Part shown: one piece after another, positions 52,353 to 60,852 of the stretch
Layout: each line of letters starts with the position of its first letter
Numbering within the stretch: the stretch's first letter is position 1
Source: Absicoccus intestinalis
GTDB taxonomy: Bacteria > Bacillota_I > Bacilli_A > Erysipelotrichales > Erysipelotrichaceae
Assembly (NCBI RefSeq): GCF_033971885.1
Contig: NZ_JALBUS010000009.1
Location: 36,599 to 100,598 of the forward strand
Direction of reading: 5' to 3'
Length of the DNA: 64,000 nt
The notes under the pieces: generated by a model
The model's input: the letters and a program-made list of their open reading frames with translations, nothing else
Told to the model about the DNA's origin: nothing
The model's database searches: none
Made by a program: the position numbers and the translations under genes

Positions 52353-55300
52353 ATGAAAACAATCTTTCAAACCGATGAATATCACAAACTATACGATATG
52401 CTGGAACTGGGGATTTGTATGATTGCTCAGGATGAAGACGAAACCATTCTTTTTGTCAATAAAGGCATTCTTGATTTATATAATTGTCCGAATCAAGAGG
52501 CATTTTTCCAATTAACAGGGGGTCGTTTTGCGGGCATGCGATTGGAAGCCACCGAGCGACTTGCTGAAATGGCGGGTAACCAAACCAATTTTACGATGCA
52601 TCTTTCGTATCAAACGTTACAACGACATGTACGAGAAGCGGATACTATCATTACGCAAACCATACAACAAGGACGGCCCATTTATATTTTGCAGATGGTG
52701 AGTCGGCAAAGTTTGATCGTGGATACGATATCGGATCAATTATCGGGTTTTTTAGCACCTAAAATTTTTTTCCAAAAAGCAAGTGATCTGGCCAAAGTTC
52801 GTATGAGTCAGGGAACGTTCACCGCGTATTGTCCGGTGTGTTTTGATATTGTCAATTTCTATTTCTTCAATCGAGATAATACGATAGCGGAAGGCGATAA
52901 AACGTTGCACTATGTTTCGGAAACGTTGCGTGAAGTTTTTCCAGATGGTCTTTTGTGCCATGCGAATGCGGATACTTTTTATGCCATATTACCAAGAAAT
53001 GGTATTTTTACCAAGATCGATGAAGTATGTGCACGGGTGAATCGCTATTTGGGGGATGCAAGATATGCATTAAAAGCGGGTATCGTGATTTATGATCACA
53101 ATGTCACGATGGCGGAAGTCCAACATAGTTTTGACATGGCCAAAATGGCTTGTGATGTGGCAAAAAACAGTCCCCATCGTTCACATGTCATTTTTCGTCA
53201 AGAAATTCAAGATTGGATCGAAAAGCGGGAGTATATCCTAAAAACATTCAATCAAGCCTTAGAAGATGGGCGCATCAAAGTTTTTTATCAACCGATGATT
53301 CGTCCTTTATCAGGGAAAATCTGTGGCTTTAAGGCTACGGTTCATTGGGAAGATCCAGTCGTAGGAATCATCGATCCGGATGTGTTTTGGCATGTTTTGG
53401 AAGAAGCTCGTTTAGCGGGACGATTGGATATTTTTATGATCGATCGTGTCGTTCATCTTCAATATGAACGAAAGAAAAATCGTTTGCCAGTCTTACCCAT
53501 TCAGTCTGATATTTCTCGATTGGGTTTTGATTTGATGCATCCATTGGAACATTTAGAAAAAGCTTTAAAGAAATATCCCTTATCACGTGAATGTGTTCGC
53601 ATTGGCTTTGTAGCCGAAATGCTCAATGATAGTACTGGAAATAGTTTACGCGAGATTTATCGTTTTCATGAGGCAGGTTATTCGCTTTGTTTGAACCATT
53701 TTGGCATGGAAAGCTTTTCCAATCACGACGTATATGATATTCCGTTGGAATATGTGGAAATGGATCGATATTTCTGTGATCATTTGGATACAAAGAATCG
53801 AACCATCCTCAAAGGTTTTGTGAAGATTGCCAAACAGTTAGGTATTCATACGATGGCCAATGGGGTAGATGGCCAAGAACAATTAGACGTTCTTCAATCG
53901 ATTGGGTTAGAGAATGTACGTGGTTCCTACATTGGACAATCAAAAATATATGCCAATATGATGGAAGAACTCGCCCAAAAAGGGGTGTGTTTTGAAAATG
54001 AGTTGGAATGGCGAGTCTATCAAGCAGCTGGACTTGTGAACATGGATACCGAAGAGTCTCGCTGTCTTTTTCTTGTTGATCATGGAAAGGTTCATATGTT
54101 GGCGATGAATGATGCCTATTGGGCCCAAGTAAAAGGAACTGGCATTGTGGATCTAAAGACGGCCAATGAGTTAGTAAGAAAACAAGCAGAAGTATTCCCA
54201 AAACGGTTTGAGCGATATATCAATAAAGCTTACGATGAGGATCAGGAAGCTGCTTATTTTGCGACCAAAGATCGGTATATGAAGATGTACACGCATCGAA
54301 TCGCGGGCGTGCGCCATTTTTGGATTGGTCAATCCAGATTTATCAATGTGCAGTTTGAACAAAAAAGACCAGAAAATGATAAGCTGGACTATTTCTTTCA
54401 CCATATCACCGTCTTATTTGAAGGAATCTTTTATGGGAATACCCAACAAGATCAGATAGAAGTGATCGCAAGCATGGATCCACGCTTTCCAGCAGAGGAA
54501 GTATATGCAAACATGGATACGACTTTGGTTCATTTTTGTCAATGTTATGTGCACGAAGACGATCAAGAACGCTTTTTGCGCTTTTTACCCATCCATGACC
54601 AAAATAAAATGGTCAATACGATGAGTGAGAGTTTTCGCATTCGTCAATTGGATGGAAGTTATCGTTGGATCGTTTGTCAAATGGTATCCGGCGAAAAAGA
54701 TTGGATGCTTTGTACTTGGCCGGCTGTCGATGAGGATCGAACAAATGACAAGTCCGATGAAAAGTCACAGGATCAGATGTTATGGAGTGCTTTTTTGCGT
54801 TTTAGTAACTTGCCCTTTTATTGGAAAGATAAAGAATTGAGATACAAAGGCGCGAGCCAGTCCTTTATTCACTTAGTGGGAGAGGATGCAATCTTTGGCC
54901 AGCGTGTAGAAAATCTCAAGAGCCAAGCGATAGAAACGATTGATCAACAAGTAATGGATCAGAAAGAAGCCATCGTGACCAATCAACGATATATGCTGTT
55001 GAACGGTCAAGAAAAGGTCTATCAAGTGACGGAGTTTCCTTATTATGATGACAACAATAGAGTTGCTGGTGTGGCTGGATGGTTGTATTTGGATGAAGCA
55101 ACGACTACTGCTTTTGTCGATAAATGGACAGGTTTGATGAATGCCGCCGGTATCTTTTCTGTAGGACTTGCGTTTGATGATGCTTTGCATCAAAAAGGAA
55201 AAGGATATGGAGCTATACTCATCACGATCCAAAATTATGAGGATCTTTGTGATACATTTGACTCATCCTTTGGGCAAGATGTACAAAAGAGGATCGCACA

Positions 55301-56930
55301 AACAATTTTAACTTATGATTTACCAAATGGCGCGGTAGTTGCTCGTATTCGCAATGGATATTTCTTGTTTTTAGGGTCCAATGACATCATGTCACAATTG
55401 GAAAAACAAACGATTGATATGATTCAACGAATTCAGGCCCAAAAACAAATCAATGGAATGGCTTGCGATATTGTATTAAATCGGGCCATGGCTTTAGGCA
55501 TCGAAGCAAAAAGTTTTTTTGATTTGATGGAAATGGTCGTACATAGAGCAACATATGGCCATGAACCCGAAAATTTATTGTCCCAAGAATGGTGGAAAAT
55601 GGTAGCGATTAGTGCAAAAACGATCGATAAAATACCATATCCAGTCTATCTTGTTGATCCCTATACGAAAAAGTTATTATTTGTGAATCAAAAAATGAAA
55701 CAAATCGTGAATATGCCGGACCATGAGGACTATTTGAATCATACATGTTACGAATTAGAGGGTAGGAAACAGCCATGTTCCGGCTGTCAATTATGGAATA
55801 CCTCTCAAACGAGTGAGAGGGCCTATAAGAAAGTGTGGGGCGATGCCAACAAAGAAAGATTCTATGTCAATCATGTGAAGGTGCTTTGGCAAGGACAACA
55901 TGCGCAAATGGTCATTATGGAGCCAACGGATACAGTGCTGGGTGAAAAACAAGGGAAAAATGAAATTCTAAAGGCCGAGCGTTGGGCGAATGAAGCCATT
56001 ACGATTGGTCTTAGTGAACCAGAAGCAGATATTGGAATTCAGAAGTGTATTACATTTGTGGCTCAAAATCTACATGCTCAACGATTCTTTATTTTTGAAG
56101 AACGAGGACATTCTGAATTAACTTGCACGTATGAATGGACAGAGAAGGGTTTATTACCTTTGAAAGCAGATTTGCGCAGTCTGTCAAGAAGCCATTTTGA
56201 TGCTTTATATACTGAATTTGAAACGAAAAAAGTTACCATTGTACATGACTATGAAGCGTTTCGAAAAGTGCATCCCGATTTTTCTTTACCTGTCATGGGA
56301 GTGCAAAATTATGTGGCGGGACGATTGGTTGTAGGAAATGTTCCGGTTGGTTTTACGATGGTCATCAATTTGACCGAAGATAGTTTAAATCCAGCGGGAT
56401 ATATGTTGGATACATTGACGGATTTTGTGGCTGTCATGTTACGAAATCGAGATAGTTTACAGGCAGCAAAAGAACAAGGACATCGGGATCCTATGACGGG
56501 GGTCTTGAATCGTCGGGGCTTTAGTCGTTATGTGGCCCAAAGTCCCTATGTTGGACCGCGTATTTTTCTTTCTTGTGACATCAATGGTTTAAAGAATATC
56601 AATGATACGCAAGGACATGAAGCGGGCGATAAATTGATCAAGCGTGCCACCGATATTTTAGTCGATAATGCCGATAAGAATCATGTATTCCGCATGGGTG
56701 GTGATGAATTTTTGGTCATTCGTGAAGGGGCAGATGAAAGTGGTGCAAGACAATTGGTACAAGATATCAAGATGGCTGCCCATGCACACGGTTTTGGCAT
56801 TTCATTAGGTTATGTCGTACATACTGGACGCATCGATGATGTGGATCGTTTGTTGCGCGATGCAGATGCCGCCATGTATCTGGATAAAGGTCATTCCTAT
56901 CGTCGTCGTGCGACGGATCCAAAGGACTAA
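52353..56930 (+). CDS. PAS-GGDEF*-EAL*-PAS-GAF-GGDEF protein (diguanylate cyclase with inactive EAL)
   Basis: In this 1525-residue protein the EAL domain (about 290-530) has lost every catalytic residue visible in its paralogues: GFKATVHW instead of EAL, ISRLGF without Asn, LNHFGMESFS instead of DDFGSGYS, EMDRYF for KLD, and NGVDG for EGVET. It can only sense. The first and third GGDEF-like regions are degenerate, but the C-terminal one (HRDPMTGVLNRRGF near 1375, CDINGLKNINDTQGHEAGD, RMGGDEF near 1450) is intact and preceded by a GAF-like domain. It starts 46 nt after the previous gene. Confidence 0.88.
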   Translation: MKTIFQTDEYHKLYDMLELGICMIAQDEDETILFVNKGILDLYNCPNQEAFFQLTGGRFAGMRLEATERLAEMAGNQTNFTMHLSYQTLQRHVREADTIITQTIQQGRPIYILQMVSRQSLIVDTISDQLSGFLAPKIFFQKASDLAKVRMSQGTFTAYCPVCFDIVNFYFFNRDNTIAEGDKTLHYVSETLREVFPDGLLCHANADTFYAILPRNGIFTKIDEVCARVNRYLGDARYALKAGIVIYDHNVTMAEVQHSFDMAKMACDVAKNSPHRSHVIFRQEIQDWIEKREYILKTFNQALEDGRIKVFYQPMIRPLSGKICGFKATVHWEDPVVGIIDPDVFWHVLEEARLAGRLDIFMIDRVVHLQYERKKNRLPVLPIQSDISRLGFDLMHPLEHLEKALKKYPLSRECVRIGFVAEMLNDSTGNSLREIYRFHEAGYSLCLNHFGMESFSNHDVYDIPLEYVEMDRYFCDHLDTKNRTILKGFVKIAKQLGIHTMANGVDGQEQLDVLQSIGLENVRGSYIGQSKIYANMMEELAQKGVCFENELEWRVYQAAGLVNMDTEESRCLFLVDHGKVHMLAMNDAYWAQVKGTGIVDLKTANELVRKQAEVFPKRFERYINKAYDEDQEAAYFATKDRYMKMYTHRIAGVRHFWIGQSRFINVQFEQKRPENDKLDYFFHHITVLFEGIFYGNTQQDQIEVIASMDPRFPAEEVYANMDTTLVHFCQCYVHEDDQERFLRFLPIHDQNKMVNTMSESFRIRQLDGSYRWIVCQMVSGEKDWMLCTWPAVDEDRTNDKSDEKSQDQMLWSAFLRFSNLPFYWKDKELRYKGASQSFIHLVGEDAIFGQRVENLKSQAIETIDQQVMDQKEAIVTNQRYMLLNGQEKVYQVTEFPYYDDNNRVAGVAGWLYLDEATTTAFVDKWTGLMNAAGIFSVGLAFDDALHQKGKGYGAILITIQNYEDLCDTFDSSFGQDVQKRIAQTILTYDLPNGAVVARIRNGYFLFLGSNDIMSQLEKQTIDMIQRIQAQKQINGMACDIVLNRAMALGIEAKSFFDLMEMVVHRATYGHEPENLLSQEWWKMVAISAKTIDKIPYPVYLVDPYTKKLLFVNQKMKQIVNMPDHEDYLNHTCYELEGRKQPCSGCQLWNTSQTSERAYKKVWGDANKERFYVNHVKVLWQGQHAQMVIMEPTDTVLGEKQGKNEILKAERWANEAITIGLSEPEADIGIQKCITFVAQNLHAQRFFIFEERGHSELTCTYEWTEKGLLPLKADLRSLSRSHFDALYTEFETKKVTIVHDYEAFRKVHPDFSLPVMGVQNYVAGRLVVGNVPVGFTMVINLTEDSLNPAGYMLDTLTDFVAVMLRNRDSLQAAKEQGHRDPMTGVLNRRGFSRYVAQSPYVGPRIFLSCDINGLKNINDTQGHEAGDKLIKRATDILVDNADKNHVFRMGGDEFLVIREGADESGARQLVQDIKMAAHAHGFGISLGYVVHTGRIDDVDRLLRDADAAMYLDKGHSYRRRATDPKD

Positions 56931-56935
56931 ATGCG

Positions 56936-57058
56936 ATGAAAACAATAAAACAACTTTTATCGATGCTTGATCATTTTTTGTTTCCCAAGCCAACCTGCGA
57001 GGAAAAAGCAGTGATTGATCGAACAATCTTGGCATGGGAATCTGCTTGGCCTCCTTAA
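56936..57058 (+). other. 5' fragment of the next diguanylate cyclase gene, out of frame
   Basis: A 40-codon frame starts at an ATG with AAAGGA 9 nt upstream (MKTIKQLLSMLDHF, CEEKAVIDRT) and stops at 57056. Its sequence leads naturally into the next frame if one A is added near 57025 (ACAAT to ACAAAT), giving DRTNLGMGICLASL. It is probably the true start of the cyclase gene, separated by a one-base deletion. Confidence 0.6.
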
Positions 57059-58491
57059 CGTTGCTTGTATCTTTATATATACCGGTTTGGTCGGTCATGA
57101 CCGAACAAAAAGATGCCATTGAAATCATTGGGTTGGTTTTAATACAAATCACAAGCATACTGTTTCTTCTTTATGCATGGTCACGTTGGAAAAATAGATC
57201 CATCGCTACAAAGATCCCCATGGGAGTTGTCTTGTATACCTATCAGATCTCCTTATTGGTTTTTGAAATCATTCATTCCGTCATGCGGGCCTTTGATCAC
57301 GGATCGGTATTGGATTTTGTACTGATGTTTCTGATTTGTTTTATGTTTTTTATCGTTCCTGCTTGGATCAATGCCATCTTAAGTGGAGTTGCTTTGTTGT
57401 ATATTGATCATACCCTTTATACCTATGGCATGGATTTTGGCAGTATACGAACCAGTGTGAATATTTTCTTAGTGATCGTCTTTATTTCCTTGGTTCGTTA
57501 TTGGGCCATGACCGAGGTGGCTAGGCGAAGTGTGGAACATATGAAATGGGCACAGGAGCAACAACGCTTAAGTAATCAGTTGGATCGGAGCATGCATGCT
57601 TTTAAGAAAATGGCAGAAACCGATGCATTGACCCAATTGTATTCACGGAATGGGTTTGTTACCCGTGTACAGAAACAATTGGAAACGAATCCCGAAAAAG
57701 CCATGCCCCTGGTCTTTATCGATATTGATGATTTCAAGCAGATCAATGATCTGTATGGACATAATATAGGTGATGTGGCCTTAACTTCAGTAGCCAACAA
57801 CATTCGTCATCATTTTAAAAGCGATGCGATCATTGGTCGTTCGGGTGGCGACGAATTATGTATTGTATTACCGGGAACAGCCAAGGAAAATGAGAAAGAG
57901 ATTCATTCCCTCCATAAAGTGAAGCAGTATTTTGAAGCCAATGGTCAAAAACATCGTTGTACATTATCGGCTGGATATGCGGATTATCCGAAGCAAGCCA
58001 ATGATATTTCGGAGTTATTGAAAAAAGCCGATACGGCATTGTATAACGTCAAGTTACATGGCAAAAATGGAATTGCTTATTATGATTATCCAATGGATCA
58101 GCAGTTTCGTTCTCAAATTGGTTTTAGTGATCGGGAACTGATACAGAATATGCCCATTGCGAGCATGATCCATACTTTGGATCGAGATCAGAAAATCTTG
58201 TATGTCAATATGGCATGGATCGAAGTGTTTGAATGTAGCGGTGTGGATGATTTCTTACAAATGACCCAGAGTTCTGTACAAAATATGATTCTTCCTTCGC
58301 AACGGGCAGTATTTCAAATTGATTACGAACAAATTCTTGCGAACAAGAAAGTGAATGGAAAAAAGTATCATATTTTGACGAAAAATGGGCAACAAAAATT
58401 AGTGTTGGTGCAGCGTCGGAGATTCCACACGCAACGGTATAGGAATCTAATGTTTGTGACTTTGATGGAAATCGAAGAAAGTAGAGGATAG
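57034..58491 (+). CDS. Membrane diguanylate cyclase (TM-GGDEF-PAS), probably frameshifted at its 5' end
   Basis: The open frame from 57034 is 485 residues and has no ribosome site; the real start is likely 56936, one base out of frame. It has about six helices (residues 1-170), a GGDEF domain with TDALTQLYSRNGF near 196, FIDIDDFKQINDLYGHNIGD near 230 and RSGGDEL near 270 (Phe replaced by Leu), and a C-terminal PAS (about 370-480; ILYVNMAWIEVFECSG). It should synthesise c-di-GMP if translated. The next gene begins 2 nt later, so translation here also affects that gene. Confidence 0.85.
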   Translation: MGICLASLTLLVSLYIPVWSVMTEQKDAIEIIGLVLIQITSILFLLYAWSRWKNRSIATKIPMGVVLYTYQISLLVFEIIHSVMRAFDHGSVLDFVLMFLICFMFFIVPAWINAILSGVALLYIDHTLYTYGMDFGSIRTSVNIFLVIVFISLVRYWAMTEVARRSVEHMKWAQEQQRLSNQLDRSMHAFKKMAETDALTQLYSRNGFVTRVQKQLETNPEKAMPLVFIDIDDFKQINDLYGHNIGDVALTSVANNIRHHFKSDAIIGRSGGDELCIVLPGTAKENEKEIHSLHKVKQYFEANGQKHRCTLSAGYADYPKQANDISELLKKADTALYNVKLHGKNGIAYYDYPMDQQFRSQIGFSDRELIQNMPIASMIHTLDRDQKILYVNMAWIEVFECSGVDDFLQMTQSSVQNMILPSQRAVFQIDYEQILANKKVNGKKYHILTKNGQQKLVLVQRRRFHTQRYRNLMFVTLMEIEESRG

Positions 58492-58493
58492 AC

Positions 58494-60494
58494 ATGGATG
58501 AACTTGAAATGATATGTCAATGGATCGAGCATGCCCCACATGCGATCGCGGTTTATCAATATGTGGAAGGAAAAGTCAAGACAATTTGTGTTTCCGATGG
58601 TTTATATGCGATGATGCATAGTCCTGATGAACCGGATAAAGCCGCACTGATCCAACGATATGCGACAAATATGTATCGCAATACAGTTCCAGAAGATGCA
58701 GCAAGAGTGGCCTATGAAGCCAAGCGCTTTGCGAAAGAAGGCGGAAAATATGAGGTATTCTATCGCGAAAAAGTTTATCAACAAGATGTTTATACAATGA
58801 CCCATTCCATCGGCTATCATTATTATCTGAAAGATGGCCGGCGCATTGCGATCATTTTTTATACGAATTTGGATAGTGCGGTAGATCAACATTTGCAGAC
58901 CATCTTAGAAAATGATGCCTCTTTTCAAAGTTTTCTAGACTTTAGCAATCTAGCCATTGCCGTGGTCAAAAAAGGAAATGGAGAATTATTATATTGTAAC
59001 CAACCCATGTATAAGTTGGTCAAACCCGTCCATAATTTTGATACAGGCATGACCCTTTCGGAATTTATCAAAGGTAGAGAAGATCCTACGATCATGGCAC
59101 ATCTTGCACAGATGGAAGGAAAAAACAATCAATTGGTTCGTATCGACAATACCACTGAAGAGGTAGTCATGCATGTCACGACCATGGAATGGGAACATGA
59201 AGATGTATACTTGATCGAATCTGCTCCTTGGGATCGTCTCTCCCATGATGCATTGACGGGTCTACCAAATATGTCTTGGCTAGTGAATCATGCCAACAAA
59301 CGCATTCAACAACTGCGGGTGCAAGGACAAGTTCCAGCTTTTATCTATACGAATCTGTATGGTATGAAGGGCTACAACAATCAATTTGGTTTTGCGCAAG
59401 GCGATCGAATCTTAAAGGCCTTGGCCTATGCCCTAAAAGAAATTTTTGGTGATGAATGGTTGTGTCGATCATCGGAAGATCACTTTATGGTATTGACTTC
59501 GGCACAGGGGCTTGATGAGAAATTGGATGTGCTTTGTGGTTGTGTACAAAAAGCTTCACTAGGTAATTTTTTGAAATTAAAATTGGGCATCTATGTAGCG
59601 GATGATCAAGGAAAAGAACATCGAGAAATTTCCGTTTCAGAAGCGTTTGATATGGCTCGATTGGCTTGTAGCACCATCAAAGAAAATGCACGAAGATCTT
59701 GGGCCTATTTTAATGGAAAAGTATCGGAAGAGTATGAAAATCGATTGTATATATTGGATCATTTCCAAGAAGCCATGGATAAAGGATGGATCGAAGTCTA
59801 TTATCAACCTATTTACCAGGTACACAATCAAACATTAACCAGCTTTGAGTGTTTGGCTCGTTGGAACGATCCCATTCGTGGCTTGTTGAGACCATCGAAG
59901 TTTGTTCCTGTTTTGGAACAATATCATTTGGTAGGCCTATTGGATCGTTATATCTTAGAGAAGATTTGCCAACAAGCTCTGTTGCGAAAGCAAAGAGGAT
60001 TTGGTGACATTCCGGTTTCGTATAATGTCAGTCGTGATGATTTTAATTATACCGATGTCTTTGAGGAAGTATGTGAAACAACAGCGAAATATGGTATGGA
60101 TCATCATTTGATCCATGTTGAAATTACCGAAAGTGCCTTTTCCGATGATCCGGAATTTATCGGTCAACAAGTCAAGCGATTTAGAAATGCTGGTTTTCAT
60201 GTATGGATGGATGATTTTGGTAGTGAATATTCTTCATTGGGAACACTACAAACCATGGATGTGGATCTTGTTAAATTGGATATTCGTTTCTTACGTGGTT
60301 GTGAAGAAGAAAAGGAAGGACATCGAGCCATTCATTTACTGCAATCAACGATCCAATTGCTCAAAGCATTGGGTTTGCATACGCTTTGTGAAGGCGTTGA
60401 AACCCAAGCACAATTGGAACTATTGAAAGAAGCAGGTTGTGAAAAAGCACAAGGCTTTTATTTAGGCAAACCACAACGATTAGAAGATATATAA
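58494..60494 (+). CDS. PAS-PAS-GGDEF*-EAL protein (c-di-GMP phosphodiesterase)
   Basis: This 666-residue soluble protein has two PAS-like regions (1-130 and 135-250), a degenerate GGDEF (SSEDHF near 325) and an EAL domain with the motif as FECLARW near 448 (ECL variant; the metal-binding Glu is kept). YNVSRDDF near 510, EITES near 545, MDDFGSEYSS near 570, KLDIRF and CEGVET are present, so it is probably active. It lies 2 nt after the cyclase gene and ends the signalling gene run with a terminator, just before the adhesin gene. Confidence 0.88.
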   Translation: MDELEMICQWIEHAPHAIAVYQYVEGKVKTICVSDGLYAMMHSPDEPDKAALIQRYATNMYRNTVPEDAARVAYEAKRFAKEGGKYEVFYREKVYQQDVYTMTHSIGYHYYLKDGRRIAIIFYTNLDSAVDQHLQTILENDASFQSFLDFSNLAIAVVKKGNGELLYCNQPMYKLVKPVHNFDTGMTLSEFIKGREDPTIMAHLAQMEGKNNQLVRIDNTTEEVVMHVTTMEWEHEDVYLIESAPWDRLSHDALTGLPNMSWLVNHANKRIQQLRVQGQVPAFIYTNLYGMKGYNNQFGFAQGDRILKALAYALKEIFGDEWLCRSSEDHFMVLTSAQGLDEKLDVLCGCVQKASLGNFLKLKLGIYVADDQGKEHREISVSEAFDMARLACSTIKENARRSWAYFNGKVSEEYENRLYILDHFQEAMDKGWIEVYYQPIYQVHNQTLTSFECLARWNDPIRGLLRPSKFVPVLEQYHLVGLLDRYILEKICQQALLRKQRGFGDIPVSYNVSRDDFNYTDVFEEVCETTAKYGMDHHLIHVEITESAFSDDPEFIGQQVKRFRNAGFHVWMDDFGSEYSSLGTLQTMDVDLVKLDIRFLRGCEEEKEGHRAIHLLQSTIQLLKALGLHTLCEGVETQAQLELLKEAGCEKAQGFYLGKPQRLEDI

Positions 60495-60498
60495 GAGG

Positions 60499-60538
60499 AG
60501 TTGCTTCAAGTTGAATCATCTGGAAGCAACTTTTTTTC
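60499..60538 (+). terminator. Terminator of the GGDEF/EAL gene run
   Basis: AGTTGCTTC (60499-60507) pairs with GAAGCAACT (60523-60531), followed by seven T. Confidence 0.85.
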
Positions 60539-60852
60539 TTGGTAAAAATGGTTGTGAAGAAAACATCAAATATTCTTGATTCCTTTGAAAAGAGACTTGG
60601 CATCTACCAAACAAGTGGTACAGTTTGTATTAACAATTGGCGGATGGAAACAAGAAAAGATCATTTGTATTGTGAATCAAATGGTTAAATAAACTTATAT
60701 AATGAAATTTAAAAATATCTAAATATAGTTAATCAGTGATATAATTTTTTATATATTAAAAGTATTTACCTTAACAAAAAAATTTTTGTCATTATAATGA
60801 TGAATGAATAAAAGCAGTCGAGTATAAGAACATTATCTTAGAGGTGAGAATC
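60539..60852 (+). other. AT-rich intergenic region before the adhesin gene
   Basis: No convincing gene was found. There are at least three TATAAT hexamers (60696, 60740, 60793), A/T tracts and a 46-codon frame (60548-60688) without a ribosome site. No c-di-GMP riboswitch consensus was recognised. Confidence 0.6.
60771..60798 (+). promoter_or_regulatory. Likely adhesin promoter
   Basis: TTAACA (60771-60776), a 16-nt spacer and TATAAT (60793-60798), about 55 nt before the adhesin ATG. Confidence 0.6.

Noticed and set aside
60548..60688. 46-codon plus-strand frame between the terminator and the adhesin
   Set aside because: No ribosome site, begins just after a terminator T-run, and matches nothing I recognise; likely chance.
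60539..60852. c-di-GMP riboswitch before the adhesin
   Set aside because: Looked for because of the neighbouring genes, but none of the conserved class I or II elements was found.
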